Assembly: GCA_963697285.1 (NCBI GenBank)
Contig: CAVONI010000012.1
Location: 930,001 to 994,000, forward strand
Source of the DNA: JAEUQQ01 sp963697285
GTDB taxonomy: Bacteria; Acidobacteriota; Vicinamibacteria; Vicinamibacterales; JAFNAJ01
DNA length: 64,000 nucleotides
Direction: 5' to 3'
The notes beneath the pieces are model-generated. The model did not search any database. It was not told the origin of the DNA and saw only the letters and a list, made by a program, of their open reading frames with translations. Made by a program: the position numbers and the translations under genes. Shown piece after piece: positions 37,166 to 47,028 of the stretch. The stretch's first letter is position 1. Each line of letters starts with the position of its first letter.

Positions 37166-37235
37166 TCATCGCGACGCGCCGCGTCATCGCGACGGGCCGC
37201 ACATCGCGACGGGCCGCACATCGCGACGGGCCGCG
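37166..37235 (+). repeat. Four-copy 17-18 base tandem repeat
   Basis: TCATCGCGACGCGCCGCG, TCATCGCGACGGGCCGCA, CATCGCGACGGGCCGCA and CATCGCGACGGGCCGCG lie head to tail directly after the stop of the membrane protein gene. There are no spacers, so this is not CRISPR. It runs into the REP pair that follows. Confidence 0.9.
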
Positions 37236-37242
37236 CAGCGAC

Positions 37243-37334
37243 GGCGCGCGGGGGCGCGGCCCCTACACGGTCGCATACCCTGATCAGGCACGATGCAGGT
37301 TCGCAATGTAGGGGCCGCGCCCCCGCGCGGCCCG
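37243..37334. repeat. Inverted pair of REP-like elements (BIME-type)
   Basis: GCGCGGGGGCGCGGCCCCTACAC (ending 37268) faces its near reverse complement beginning TGTAGGGGCCGCGCCCCCGC (37307-37334). Together they form a stem of over 20 pairs with a 38-base loop, in the gap before the S9 peptidase gene. Confidence 0.85.
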
Positions 37335-37401
37335 TTCACCCGAACGCCGTCGGCCGAGGCGCGATTGCGATAGGATGGGCCGTCTTCCGGAGGCTCCAGA
37401 C

Positions 37402-39534
37402 ATGTTCCCACACGTTCTTCGGCGCGCGCGCGTGTGTGCGTTCGCCCTGAGCACCGCGACGGCCATCGTCGTGACACCTGCCGCGGCTGCGCCGCGAGCG
37501 ATCGCCGAGACGGATCTGTTCAGCTTCGTCTGGATCGCAGATCCGCAGATGTCGCCCGACGGCACCCGCGTGGCCTTCGTGCGCGTCACCGTCAACGACA
37601 AGAAAGACGGCTACGACACGTCGTTGTGGATCGTCGAGACGACGGGCGCGAGCGCGCCTCGGCGCCTGACGTCCGGCGTGAGCGACACGGCTCCGCGTTG
37701 GTCGCCCGATGGCGCATGGCTGGCCTTCCTGCGTCCGGTCGAGGCGAAGGGGCGCACGTCGCCGCAGATTCACCTGCTGGCGATGGCCGGGGGCGAGGCG
37801 GCGCCGATCACCGACCTCCCCCGCGGTGTCAGCGCGGCGGCATGGGCGCCCGACGGCAAGACAATCGCGTTCCTCTCGACGGCGACGGATGACGACCTCG
37901 CAGGAAAGAAGGACGTGGCCGAGCACGTCAGCGACGTGCGCGTGATCACGCGCGCGGTCTACCGCGACAACGGTGGCGGCTACCGTGACTACACGCGCCC
38001 GCGCAAGGTCTGGACCGTCGCCGTGCCGTCGGGCGCTCCGTCGGTGCAGAAGGCCACCCGCATCACCACGGGTGAGTTCAGCGAATCCGGGCTCGCCTGG
38101 ACGCGCGACTCGCAACGCATTCTCTACACGACGACGCTCGACAGGGAGCCGTACTACAAGCCGGAGGACAGTGACCTGTACGCCGTGGCCGCGACCGGCG
38201 GCGCCCCTGTACTCGTCGCTTCCATCGACGGCAACATCGGCAACGTGGTCGTCAGCCCCGACGGGTCGCGGGTCGCCTTCATCGCGAACCCGAACATGCC
38301 GGTGCAGTCGTACACGCAATCCGACCTGTGGGTGGCCCCCCTCGACCGGTCGAGTGCGCCGAAGAACCTGACGACCGCGTACGACTTCGACATGGGCACT
38401 GGCCTCGTGGGCGACCAGGGTGCCCCGCGAGGCGGGCGTGCCGCTGCGCCAACGTGGACGGCTGACGGTCGCGGCATCGTCTACGCCACCCAGCGCGAGG
38501 GACGCGTGAATCTCGTGCATGTCGACGCGGGCTCCGGCGCGCTGACGACGTTGACGAAGGGTGACCACGATGTCATGTCGTGGACTGCCGATGCCAGGGT
38601 CTCGCAGTTCGTGACGCTGATCTCGACGCCGACCAGCATCGGCGACCTGTTCCTCGTATCCGCCCGCGGCGGCGCGCCGTCACGGCTCACCGACGTCAAC
38701 GGCGACCTGTTCTCGCAACTCACGCTGACGGCGCCAGACGACATCTGGGTCACCAGCTTCGACGGGCGCAAGGTGCACACGCTCGTGCAGCGACCGCCCG
38801 GATTCGACGCGACGAAGACGTACCCGGTCATCCTCGACATCCACGGCGGGCCGCATGCCGCACACGGCTACACCTTCTTCCACGAAGTGCAGTGGATGGC
38901 GGCGAAGGGCTACGTGGTCGTCTATCCCAATCCGCGCGGCAGCACGTCGTACGGGCAGGACTTCGGCAACAGCATCCAGCACAGGTATCCCGGCGATGAC
39001 GGCAAGGACCTGATGGCTGCGGTCGACGAGGTCATCAGGCGCGGGTGGGGCGATCCGGATCGACTCGGTGTCACCGGCGGCAGCGGCGGCGGGGTCCTGA
39101 CCAACTACCTCGTGACGCAGACCACCCGCTTCAAGGCCGCCGTCTCGCAGCGCTCGATCAGCGACTGGAACGCGTTCTGGTTCACGGCCGACTTCGTGCT
39201 GTTCGAGCCGTCGTGGTTCAAGGCCGCGCCGTGGGAGGATTCGAAGGACTTCGCCGAGCGCTCGGCCGTCACCCACATCGCGAAGATCACCACGCCGATG
39301 ATGTTCGTGGAGGGTGCCGACGACCTCCGGACGCCCCCGAGCGCAGGCGGCGAGCAACTGTTCCGGGGCCTCAAGTACCTGAAGCGACCGACCGTGATGG
39401 TGCAGTTCCCGGGCGAGACACACGAACTGTCGCGCTCGGGGAATCCCTGGCACCGCGTCGAGCGCCTTCGTCACATCGTCGGCTGGATGGACAAGTGGGT
39501 GCTGGGAAAGGACGTCGCGGGGTACGAACCGTGA
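37402..39534 (+). CDS. Exported S9-family prolyl-oligopeptidase-like peptidase
   Basis: A signal peptide (residues 1-30, FALSTATAIVVTPAAAAP) is followed by a WD/PD40-like propeller to about residue 440 (repeats such as SPDGTRVAFVRV, APDGKTIAFLST). The catalytic alpha/beta-hydrolase domain has the nucleophile Ser in VTGGSGGGVLTNYL, Asp in FVEGADDLRTPP and His in FPGETHELSRSG. ATG at 37402 has GGAGG eight bases upstream and is preferred over the ATG at 37375. Probably degrades peptides in the periplasm. Confidence 0.92.
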   Translation: MFPHVLRRARVCAFALSTATAIVVTPAAAAPRAIAETDLFSFVWIADPQMSPDGTRVAFVRVTVNDKKDGYDTSLWIVETTGASAPRRLTSGVSDTAPRWSPDGAWLAFLRPVEAKGRTSPQIHLLAMAGGEAAPITDLPRGVSAAAWAPDGKTIAFLSTATDDDLAGKKDVAEHVSDVRVITRAVYRDNGGGYRDYTRPRKVWTVAVPSGAPSVQKATRITTGEFSESGLAWTRDSQRILYTTTLDREPYYKPEDSDLYAVAATGGAPVLVASIDGNIGNVVVSPDGSRVAFIANPNMPVQSYTQSDLWVAPLDRSSAPKNLTTAYDFDMGTGLVGDQGAPRGGRAAAPTWTADGRGIVYATQREGRVNLVHVDAGSGALTTLTKGDHDVMSWTADARVSQFVTLISTPTSIGDLFLVSARGGAPSRLTDVNGDLFSQLTLTAPDDIWVTSFDGRKVHTLVQRPPGFDATKTYPVILDIHGGPHAAHGYTFFHEVQWMAAKGYVVVYPNPRGSTSYGQDFGNSIQHRYPGDDGKDLMAAVDEVIRRGWGDPDRLGVTGGSGGGVLTNYLVTQTTRFKAAVSQRSISDWNAFWFTADFVLFEPSWFKAAPWEDSKDFAERSAVTHIAKITTPMMFVEGADDLRTPPSAGGEQLFRGLKYLKRPTVMVQFPGETHELSRSGNPWHRVERLRHIVGWMDKWVLGKDVAGYEP

Positions 39535-39622
39535 CAGCCGGTCGCGGGAAGGAGCGGATGGTCCGGTGAACGTGCTGGAAAAGGGGATCGACAGCGTCAG
39601 CCTCGCGTACTAGACTGCTGCC

Positions 39623-40252
39623 ATGGCCATGGGAAGGCGACCTCGCCGCCCGAAGCAGCCGTCGATGTGGGTCGCCACACGCGACCTGCCGCGCAGCGCA
39701 GGCCATCCGTTCTACGTGCGCCTGAACGGGATCCTCGACGATGCAGCCTTCGACGACTTCGTCGAGGCCCAGTGCGCGCGCTTCTACGCGACCGTCGGGC
39801 GCCCCGGCCTGGCGCCCGGTCGCTACTTCCGGATGCTGCTGATCGGCTACTTCGAGGGCCTCGACTCGGAGCGCGCCATCGCCTGGCGTGCCGCCGACTC
39901 GCTGAGCCTGCGGACCTTCCTCGGGCTGGAGTTGAACGAGGCGCCCCCTGCCCACTCGACGCTGTCTCGCACGCGCCGCCTGATCGACATCGACACGCAC
40001 CACGCTGTCTTCACGTGGATCCTGCAGCGACTGGCCGATGCCGGCCTGGTGAGTGGCACGACGATCGGCGTCGACGGCTCCACCCTCGAAGCCGGCGCCG
40101 CGCTGCGCAGCATCGTGCGACGCGACGGGGGCGCCGGCTACGAAGCCTTCCTGGCGCACCTGGCGCAGGCGTCGGGCATCGCGACGCCGACCGGTGACGA
40201 CCTCGCACGGCGCGTCCGGCGTCGGCGCGGCAAGGACCACGACGGCGACTGA
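39623..40252 (+). pseudogene. Truncated IS-type transposase (N-terminal part)
   Basis: The N-terminal DUF772-type domain of an IS5/IS1182-like transposase: YFRMLLIGYFEGLDSERAIAWRAADSLSLRTFLGLEL, then PAHSTLSRTRRLID and the first catalytic Asp strand TTIGVDGSTLEAGAALRSIVRRD. Full proteins are over 400 residues; this stops at 209, right after the basic KKRKK-like linker, so the second half of the DDE domain is missing. No terminal inverted repeats were found. A remnant. Confidence 0.8.
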
Positions 40253-40314
40253 CGGCAGGCGCGCGATGCACACGCGATGAGTTCGAGCGGTCGTACGTGG
40301 AGGAGCATGAATGT

Positions 40315-40342
40315 GTAGGGGCCGCACCCCAGTGCGGCCGGG
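40315..40342 (+). repeat. REP-like element
   Basis: GTAGGGGCCGCACCCCAGTGCGGCCGG, a single forward copy of the palindromic family, between the transposase remnant and the second HU gene. Confidence 0.85.
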
Positions 40343-40397
40343 AACGATAGTGACGGTTTGTTTCGAGCACCTGCCGACGATCGGCGAAGGAGGTCAC

Positions 40398-40676
40398 ATG
40401 AACAAGGCTGAGTTGGTGGACGCGATTGCGAAGAAGAGCGGCCTCACGAAGGCAGCGGCAGAACGATCGGTCGAAGCGTTCATCGAGACGGTGACGGAAT
40501 CGCTCGTCAAGGCCGACGCCATTGCGCTCAGCGGATTCGGGACCTTCTCGGTCTCCGAGCGCGCGGCCCGCATCGGCCGCAATCCCGCGACAGGTGCCGA
40601 GATCCAGATCGCCGCGGCGAAGGTCGCGAAGTTCACGGCGGGCGCGAGGCTGAAAGAGGCCATCAACGCGAAGTAG
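40398..40676 (+). CDS. Second HU/IHF-family DNA-binding protein
   Basis: 92 residues, MNKAELVDAIAKKSGLTKAA, with core SGFGTFSVSERAARIGRNPATG and end FTAGARLKEAINAK. AAGGAGG lies five bases before the ATG. It is a different paralogue from the HU at 13002, with Ser/Ala substitutions in the arm region. It is followed 42 bases later by a histidine-kinase gene. Confidence 0.95.
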   Translation: MNKAELVDAIAKKSGLTKAAAERSVEAFIETVTESLVKADAIALSGFGTFSVSERAARIGRNPATGAEIQIAAAKVAKFTAGARLKEAINAK

Positions 40677-40718
40677 GCCGAGGCCGACACGCTGTCCCGT
40701 GGGCTGCGCCCCAGGTTC

Positions 40719-43700
40719 ATGAACTCACCGGCTCGCCTCGTTGCCGCCGCGGTTCCGCTCGTCTTGCTGGCGACGTGTGCCACGGTGGCCTCCCAGCCTT
40801 CGTCTGCCGGCGCCGCCAACGATCAGGACGACTATCGGGTGGTCCGCTGGACCACCGCCGAGGGTCTGCCCCAGAACACGGTCAACGACATCGTGCGGCT
40901 TCCGAACGGTGAACTCTGGTTGGCGACCTTCGGGGGCCTCGCCCGGTTCGACGGCGACGCGTTCCATGTGGTCGATATCGCCACCGACGAGGGGATGCCG
41001 GCCAACCGTGTCGTGTCGCTGGCGCCGGCGAGTGACGAGGGCTTCTGGTTCCTGACCCAGCAGGGACATCTCGGGCGCGTCGAGCGTGGGCGTGCCGCGT
41101 TGCACGTCAGACCTCCGAGTGCCGCGCTCGATGCGCTTGCGTTGCACGTCGATCCCTCCGGTCGCATCTATGCCAAGACGGTGGACGGGAGCATCTGGAA
41201 CACCGACGGCACGCAGCCCTGGCGCCTCCTGCTCGGCAGCTCCGACTCCGGAGGGATGCTGCACGCCTTCGCGACGACGGGGGAGGGCGAGGTGTGGGCC
41301 GGCTGGGGCGAGCAGTTGGTGAATGTGACCACCGGAGCACCGGGCCAGAGGGTAAACGTGCCGGTGCCCGACCCCGACGTGTTCCCCCGCGTCGGCGGTG
41401 GGATCTGGGTGGCGCTGGAGCGTGGGCTCGCCTCGCTCGTCGACGGCCGCCTCGAGCCCGCGGCAGTCACGCCGGCCATCGAGTGGCGGGTCAAGGCGCT
41501 GGCCTCCCGGAACGACGGGATCGTGTGGGTGGGATCGTTCGGCGGCGTGTCGCGCCTCGACCTGCAGCCTGATGGGTCGTGGCGGCAGATCCCGGTGCCG
41601 CTGGGGCTGCCCGACAACGAGCAGCTGCGTTCCCTGATGATCGACGGTGCGGGCAGCCTCTGGGTCGGGACCAACACCTTCGGGCTGTACCGCGTGAATC
41701 GACACCCGATTCGGCGGTTCGGCTCCGATGAGGGGCTCGGGCCGGTGGCGGCGGTGGCGGCCGATGGCGGCGGGGGCGCCTTTGTGGTCGTGGGATGCCG
41801 AGGGGTGGTGCACCTGGCCGCTTCCGGCCTCGCGACGCCAGTTCGCCTGGTGGATCCGGACGACCGCGAAGGCGTCGTGGGCGGCGGCTGTGGACTCTCG
41901 CTCGCCACGGGCATCGATGGCCGGGCATGGGTGCGCGCAGGTCCGCACCTCTTCCGCGTCGACCGCGAACGCCGCATCCAGCGTGTGCGCGCCGCCATTC
42001 CAGCCGGCGAGGGACCGGTCGTGGCGAACGACGACGGCTCGGTCTGGATCGTCTCGCGCGACGGAACGGTGCAGAGGCTCTCGACCGCGGGCGTGCTGAT
42101 CCGGGCGCTGCAATTGCAGCCGCCCCTGATGTCGGCGTCGCCCGGACCAGACGGGGCCCTGTGGGTCGGAGGCGACGGCGAGGTCTTCAGGGTCGGGCGC
42201 GATGTCGTGGAGCGATTCGGGCCGGACGCACACGTGCCGCGTGGGCTCGTGCGCGACATCGCGGCCGAAGTCGATGGCACCGCGTGGATCGGGACGTATG
42301 GCGGCGGTGTGGGCCGGCTGCGCCACGGCCGCGTCGTCCGGCTGACCGTCGAGCACGGGTTGCCCGACAACGCGGTCTCGCGGATCCTCGACGACGGGCG
42401 CGGGCGGTTCTGGATCGCGACGAATCGCGGCCTGGCCGTGGTCGACCGGGAGGAACTGCACGCCGCAGCCGATGGGCGCGGGCGGATGGCGCCCGTGGTG
42501 CTGGGGCCGGAGCGTGGCGTCGCGGAGGCCAACTTCGGCATCCCGGCAGGCTTCGCTGATGCCCGCGGCCAGCTATGGTTCGGAACGATTGACGGCGTTG
42601 CGTCCATTGCGGCCGCCGACTTCCCGTTCAACAGGACCCCACCCGGTATTCGTATCGAGGGAGTGTGGGCCGACGAACGGTCGCTTCCGGTGACGGACGC
42701 CGTTCGTATCCCGCCGCGCACAGCCCGCGTACACGTCGCCTTCACGTCGTTTGGCCTGCGGTACCCGGAGCGGGTCCGCTTCCGGTTCCGCGTGGAAGGA
42801 ATCGACGCCGACTGGGTCGATGCGGGCACGCGGCGCACGGTCGATTGGACGCCCCCTGGCCCCGGCGCCCATCGGTTCGTCGTCCAGGCGCGCAACGAGG
42901 ATGGCGTGTGGAGCACCGCGCCGGCCGCGGTCGTCCTCGATGTGCTGCCGGCCTGGTGGCAGACGACGCCCTTCCGTGCAGCCGTGGGGCTCTCTGGCGT
43001 GTTGACGGTCGTTGCGACGTTTCGGTGGCGAATTCGCACCATCGAACACCGTCACGTCGAGCGACTGCGCGCGCTCGAGGAGCAGCAGGCGGCCGAGCAG
43101 CGCGTGGCCAGCCTTCGCGCGCAGTTGGAGCACGTCGCGCGCGTCGCCCTCGCCGGCGAACTCGCCGCCAGCATCGCGCACGAGGTGAGCCAGCCACTGG
43201 GCGCCATCGTCAACAACGCCGAGGCGGGCGCGCGTCAACTCGAGCGGTCAGCGCACGCGCCCGCTGAACTCGGGGCGATCCTCCGCGACATCGCCGCAGA
43301 CGGTCTGCGGGCGTCCGAGGTCGTGCGGGGCCTGCGAGGCTTCCTGCGCCCGTCAGGCTCGGAGGCGGTAGCCATCGACCTGTCGGCGCTCGTGCGCGAG
43401 ATGCTGCCCATCGTGAGGCGCGAACTCGTCGAGGCCGGCGTGGAGGTCGAACTCGCCCTCGCGAACGCGCTGCCGGCAACGCAAGGGCTTCCTGGGCAAC
43501 TGGGCCAGGTGGTACTGAATCTGGTGATGAACGCGTGCGAGGCACTTGCCGCCGTGTCGGGCCGCCGCGTCATCACGGTCGCGACTGCGGCACGTGACGG
43601 CTGCGTCGAGCTTGCCGTGCGTGACAACGGGCCGGGGCTGAGCCCTGCGGTCGCGCGGAACGCGTTCGAACCCTTCGTGACGACCAAGCATGGGGGGCTG

Positions 43701-43835
43701 GGCATGGGACTCGCCATCTGCCGCGCCATCGCCGACATGCACGGCGGGCACTTGAGCGCGCACCCGGCACCGGGTGGTGGCCTCGAGGTGGTCCTGTCGC
43801 TTCCCGCCGTGCACACGCCGGGAGCGGCGTCGTGA
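40719..43835 (+). CDS. Propeller-type hybrid sensor histidine kinase
   Basis: A 1038-residue sensor. Signal peptide, then two seven-bladed Reg_prop propellers (WTTAEGLPQNTVNDIVRLPNG, WIGTYGGGVGRL, HGLPDNAVSRILDDGRG, WIATNRGLAVV), a Y_Y_Y domain (residues about 640-745, FRFRVEGIDADWVDAG), one membrane helix (AAVGLSGVLTVVATFRW) and a cytoplasmic kinase: H-box ASIAHEVSQPLGAIVNNAEA with phospho-His 821, N-box NLVMNACEAL, and DNGPGL plus TTKHGGLGMGLAI. The periplasmic propellers are those of carbohydrate-sensing kinases. The FixJ-type regulator follows with overlap. Confidence 0.93.
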   Translation: MNSPARLVAAAVPLVLLATCATVASQPSSAGAANDQDDYRVVRWTTAEGLPQNTVNDIVRLPNGELWLATFGGLARFDGDAFHVVDIATDEGMPANRVVSLAPASDEGFWFLTQQGHLGRVERGRAALHVRPPSAALDALALHVDPSGRIYAKTVDGSIWNTDGTQPWRLLLGSSDSGGMLHAFATTGEGEVWAGWGEQLVNVTTGAPGQRVNVPVPDPDVFPRVGGGIWVALERGLASLVDGRLEPAAVTPAIEWRVKALASRNDGIVWVGSFGGVSRLDLQPDGSWRQIPVPLGLPDNEQLRSLMIDGAGSLWVGTNTFGLYRVNRHPIRRFGSDEGLGPVAAVAADGGGGAFVVVGCRGVVHLAASGLATPVRLVDPDDREGVVGGGCGLSLATGIDGRAWVRAGPHLFRVDRERRIQRVRAAIPAGEGPVVANDDGSVWIVSRDGTVQRLSTAGVLIRALQLQPPLMSASPGPDGALWVGGDGEVFRVGRDVVERFGPDAHVPRGLVRDIAAEVDGTAWIGTYGGGVGRLRHGRVVRLTVEHGLPDNAVSRILDDGRGRFWIATNRGLAVVDREELHAAADGRGRMAPVVLGPERGVAEANFGIPAGFADARGQLWFGTIDGVASIAAADFPFNRTPPGIRIEGVWADERSLPVTDAVRIPPRTARVHVAFTSFGLRYPERVRFRFRVEGIDADWVDAGTRRTVDWTPPGPGAHRFVVQARNEDGVWSTAPAAVVLDVLPAWWQTTPFRAAVGLSGVLTVVATFRWRIRTIEHRHVERLRALEEQQAAEQRVASLRAQLEHVARVALAGELAASIAHEVSQPLGAIVNNAEAGARQLERSAHAPAELGAILRDIAADGLRASEVVRGLRGFLRPSGSEAVAIDLSALVREMLPIVRRELVEAGVEVELALANALPATQGLPGQLGQVVLNLVMNACEALAAVSGRRVITVATAARDGCVELAVRDNGPGLSPAVARNAFEPFVTTKHGGLGMGLAICRAIADMHGGHLSAHPAPGGGLEVVLSLPAVHTPGAAS

Positions 43836-44458
43836 TGGTCACCCCAACAGTGCACGTCGTTGACGACGATGCCTCGATGCGGACGTCGCTGGCGCGGTTG
43901 CTGGGCGTCGCGGGCTATGCCGTGTCGCTCTATGACACGGCCGAGTCGCTGCTCGAGGTCGCGGGTCCGACGCTCACGGGGTGCATCCTGCTCGACTTGC
44001 GGCTCCCCGGCCTCGACGGGCTCCAGGTGCAGGAACAGCTCGCCGGACGCGGGTGCCTCGCGCCGGTCGTCTTCCTCACCGCCCATGGCGACGTCACGGC
44101 CAGCGTGCGTGCCATGAAGCGAGGCGCCGTCGACTTCCTGCAGAAGCCCGTCGCGGCCGACGAACTGTTCGCGGCCGTGTCGTCGGCGCTCGCCCGCGAG
44201 GCGAGCGCCCGACGGCAGCGCGAGGAACTGTCGGCGCTGCGGGCGCTCGTCTCACGCCTGACCGAGCGTGAGCGCGACGTCTGGCTCCGCGTGGTGCGCG
44301 GCCAGTTGAACAAGCAGATCGCCTTCGATCTTGGCATCGTCGAGCGCACGGTAAAACTGCACCGGGCGCGCGCCATGGAGAAACTGCGCGCCAGGTCGAC
44401 AGCGGATCTCGTGCGCATCGCCGAGCGCCTCCAGGTGCCCGACAGCGCCGACGTGTAA
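43835..44458 (+). CDS. FixJ/NarL-type response regulator
   Basis: Receiver domain HVVDDDASMRTSLARLL with phosphoacceptor Asp54 (CILLDLRLPGLDG) and the Thr/Lys switch (VFLTAHGDV, DFLQKPVAADEL). A LuxR-type helix-turn-helix follows (LTERERDVWLRVVRGQLNKQIAFDLGIVERTVKLHRARAMEKL). The stop of the kinase gene overlaps this start; either GTG at 43832 or ATG at 43835 is possible. Clearly the cognate regulator of the upstream kinase. Targets unknown. Confidence 0.93.
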   Translation: MVTPTVHVVDDDASMRTSLARLLGVAGYAVSLYDTAESLLEVAGPTLTGCILLDLRLPGLDGLQVQEQLAGRGCLAPVVFLTAHGDVTASVRAMKRGAVDFLQKPVAADELFAAVSSALAREASARRQREELSALRALVSRLTERERDVWLRVVRGQLNKQIAFDLGIVERTVKLHRARAMEKLRARSTADLVRIAERLQVPDSADV

Positions 44459-44675
44459 GGGCACTCTCGACTGCCGGACCCGGCCGTGCGCCGGGGCGGC
44501 CGGCCGCCGCTACCCTCGACTTCCCCAAAGGGCAGCTATCCGCCTCGAGCGGATCACGCAATGATCGGTTCAGCGTCTTAGAAGACCACGAGGCTGGCAA
44601 TCGCGTCGCGCTCGCACCTGCGCGACTGGATGTCGGGCTGTACGTCGTTGGTCGCGCGCGTTGAGGCACGTCAGG

Positions 44676-45158
44676 ATGTCAGCTCGAGCTATCACGAGGC
44701 ACGCCATTGTGGGACTCTGCCAGACTCGCCCACTCGACACACACCACGGACCAGAGGACCGTGGCGGCCATCCCCGCACCGACCCGGCACGTCGCGTTGT
44801 CGCGTTCATACGGTCGCGGCTGGCCGAGCCCTTGACCATCGGGTGCATCGCGTCGGCGTGCGGGATCAGCCAGCGCACCCTGTATCGCGCCGTCCTCCGC
44901 GAGTACGGTCTCTCGCCCATGGCCCTGCTCCGGCGAGAGCGCCTGGCGCAGGCCAGAAGCGAACTCCGCCTTCCAACGGCAGCGACGACCGTCACGCGAG
45001 TCGCCCTGCACTGGAGATTCGACCACCTCGGTCGCTTCGCGCGCTATTACGCCCTGCACTTCGGTGAGTCGCCGTCCGACACGCTGCGGCGCGCCCGGGC
45101 GTCAATGCCCATGGGTCGTCGGCCTCAAGTCGAGGCTGCCCGGGAACACGCCGCGTAA
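44676..45158 (+). CDS. AraC-family helix-turn-helix protein, lone DNA-binding domain
   Basis: 160 residues in which only the AraC-type double helix-turn-helix is recognisable (AEPLTIGCIASACGISQRTLYRAV, VALHWRFDHLGRFARYYALHFGESPSDTL). The usual N-terminal ligand domain is absent, and the preceding 40 residues are low-complexity. It may be a truncated regulator or a short EutR-like form; the 217 bases upstream (44459-44675) show no continuing homology in any frame. It lies between the two-component system and the M20 hydrolase, which it might control. Confidence 0.6.
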   Translation: MSARAITRHAIVGLCQTRPLDTHHGPEDRGGHPRTDPARRVVAFIRSRLAEPLTIGCIASACGISQRTLYRAVLREYGLSPMALLRRERLAQARSELRLPTAATTVTRVALHWRFDHLGRFARYYALHFGESPSDTLRRARASMPMGRRPQVEAAREHAA

Positions 45159-45363
45159 CACGACGGCCCGCGGGACGCCAGTCCGACGAGGTTCGTGCGC
45201 GAGAACGTCAAGCGGCCAGTCTTTCTCGGCGTTCAGGATCCGCCCTACCTCCCGGGGTGTGACGAGGAAACCTATCGCCATTCGGCTCGGGATGCGCTAT
45301 CCATACAGCGCACGGCAGGCGCCGCATTCGCGCCGGTCGCTTTTCATCCCTGGAGATTCTCCG

Positions 45364-47028
45364 ATGTCGCCTCGCCGTCTCATCACGCTCTCCCTGGCCT
45401 CGGCCCTGGCCCTGGTCCCGACCGGTGCGCTGGCCCAGCCCGCGGCAAAGGCCCCTGCGAAAGCGGTCACCGCGCCAGCAGCCAGGCCGAGTGCCGCCGA
45501 CGTCAAGCTGCAGGCGCTCAAGAAGGACGCCCTCGCCAACGTCGACGGCCTCGCCAAGGAGGCGCAGGTGATGATCGACACGGTGTTCAGCTTCGGCGAA
45601 CTGGCCTTCCAGGAGTTCGAGACGTCGCGTTACCTGACCGAGGTGCTCGAGAAGAACGGCTTCACCGTGCAGCGCGGGACCTCGGGCATTCCCACCGCCT
45701 GGATCGCGACCTGGGGCTCGGGCAAGCCGGTGATTGCGCTGGGCTCCGACATCGACGGCATCCCGCAGGCGTCGCAGAAACCAGGCGTCGGGTACCGCGA
45801 TCCCCTCATCGCTGGCGCACCGGGTCACGGTGAGGGGCACAACAGCGGCGTCCCGCTGAACATCGTCGCGGCGCTCGCGGTGAAGAAGATCATGGAGCGC
45901 GACAAGATCCCCGGCACGTTGATGCTCTTCCCTGGCGTCGCCGAGGAGGTCGTCGCGTCGAAGGCCTGGTTCGTCCGCGACGGCATCTTCAAGGACGTCG
46001 ACATCTGCCTGTTCACGCACGTCGGCAGCAACATGAACGTGGCGTGGGGCAGCGGCTCGGGCAACGGTCTCGTCTCGGTCGAATACACGTTCAACGGCGA
46101 GAGCGCGCATTCCGCGGGGAACCCGTGGCGCGGACGGAGTGCGCTCGATGCGGTCGAGTTGATGAACGCCGGATGGAACGCGCGGCGCGAGCACCTGCGC
46201 CTCCAGCAGCGATCGCACTACGTCATCACCAACGGCGGCGACCAGCCGAACGTCGTGCCCTCGAACGCCAGCGTCTGGTACTACTTCCGCGAGACCGACT
46301 ACCCGCACATCAAGGAACTCTGGGAGATCGGCAACAAGATGGCCGAGGGGGCGGCGCTCATGACCGGAACGACGTTCACGTCGCGCATCCTGGGCACCGC
46401 GTGGCCGCAGCACTTCAGCAAGCCGATCGCCGAGGCGATGTACGCGAACATCAAGGCGGTGGGATTGCCTGCGTGGGACGAGAAGGACCACGCGCTCGCC
46501 AGGAGCATCCAGCAGGAGATCAAGGCGCCCAACCAGAAGGGGCTCGACACCGAGCTCGCCAAGCTCGAGGACCCCATCGCCGAAGACGACAAGCGCGGCG
46601 GCGGCTCAGACGACATCGGCGACGTGTCGTGGAACGTGCCGACGGTGACGCTGCGCTTTCCGGCGAACATCCCCGGCCTCCCCGGCCACAACTGGGCGAA
46701 CGCGATCTCGATGGCCACGCCGATCGCCCACAAGGGCGTCGTCGCCGGTGCGAAGGCGCAGGCGCTGACGATCCTCGACATTCTCAGCAAGCCTGAACTG
46801 GTGAAGGCCGCATGGGACTACTTCACCAACGTGCAGACGAAGGACCTGAAGTACACGCCGTTCATCACGAAGGAGACGCCGGCGCCGACGTGGCTGAACC
46901 AGGCCATCCTCGAGAAGTACCGGCCGGCGATGAAGAAGCTGTACTACGATCCGACGAAGTACTCGACGTACCTCGAACAGCTCGGGATCACGTATCCGAC
47001 GGTGAGGGCAACGCCGCCGGCGCAGTAA
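45364..47028 (+). CDS. Exported M20-family amidohydrolase (AbgB-like)
   Basis: A 554-residue metal-dependent hydrolase with a signal peptide (LSLASALALVPTGALAQP). The core is alike to p-aminobenzoyl-glutamate hydrolase subunit B: MIDTVFSFGELAFQEFETSR, GEGHNSGVPLNIVAA as the metal-binding segment, LFPGVAEEVVASKAWFV with the catalytic Glu pair, the dimerisation domain FNGESAHSAGNPWRGRSALDAVELMN and the late His in GLPGHNWANAI. The usual CGHD/CGHN reads EGHN. TGGAGA precedes the ATG at 45364. Acts in the periplasm; substrate uncertain. Confidence 0.88.
   Translation: MSPRRLITLSLASALALVPTGALAQPAAKAPAKAVTAPAARPSAADVKLQALKKDALANVDGLAKEAQVMIDTVFSFGELAFQEFETSRYLTEVLEKNGFTVQRGTSGIPTAWIATWGSGKPVIALGSDIDGIPQASQKPGVGYRDPLIAGAPGHGEGHNSGVPLNIVAALAVKKIMERDKIPGTLMLFPGVAEEVVASKAWFVRDGIFKDVDICLFTHVGSNMNVAWGSGSGNGLVSVEYTFNGESAHSAGNPWRGRSALDAVELMNAGWNARREHLRLQQRSHYVITNGGDQPNVVPSNASVWYYFRETDYPHIKELWEIGNKMAEGAALMTGTTFTSRILGTAWPQHFSKPIAEAMYANIKAVGLPAWDEKDHALARSIQQEIKAPNQKGLDTELAKLEDPIAEDDKRGGGSDDIGDVSWNVPTVTLRFPANIPGLPGHNWANAISMATPIAHKGVVAGAKAQALTILDILSKPELVKAAWDYFTNVQTKDLKYTPFITKETPAPTWLNQAILEKYRPAMKKLYYDPTKYSTYLEQLGITYPTVRATPPAQ

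Noticed and set aside
37166..37235. Possible CRISPR array
   Set aside because: Units of 17-18 bases abut with no spacers and no cas genes are present.
40725..42461. 578-residue minus-strand frame opposite the sensor kinase
   Set aside because: Antisense shadow of the propeller repeats; no initiation site or domain.
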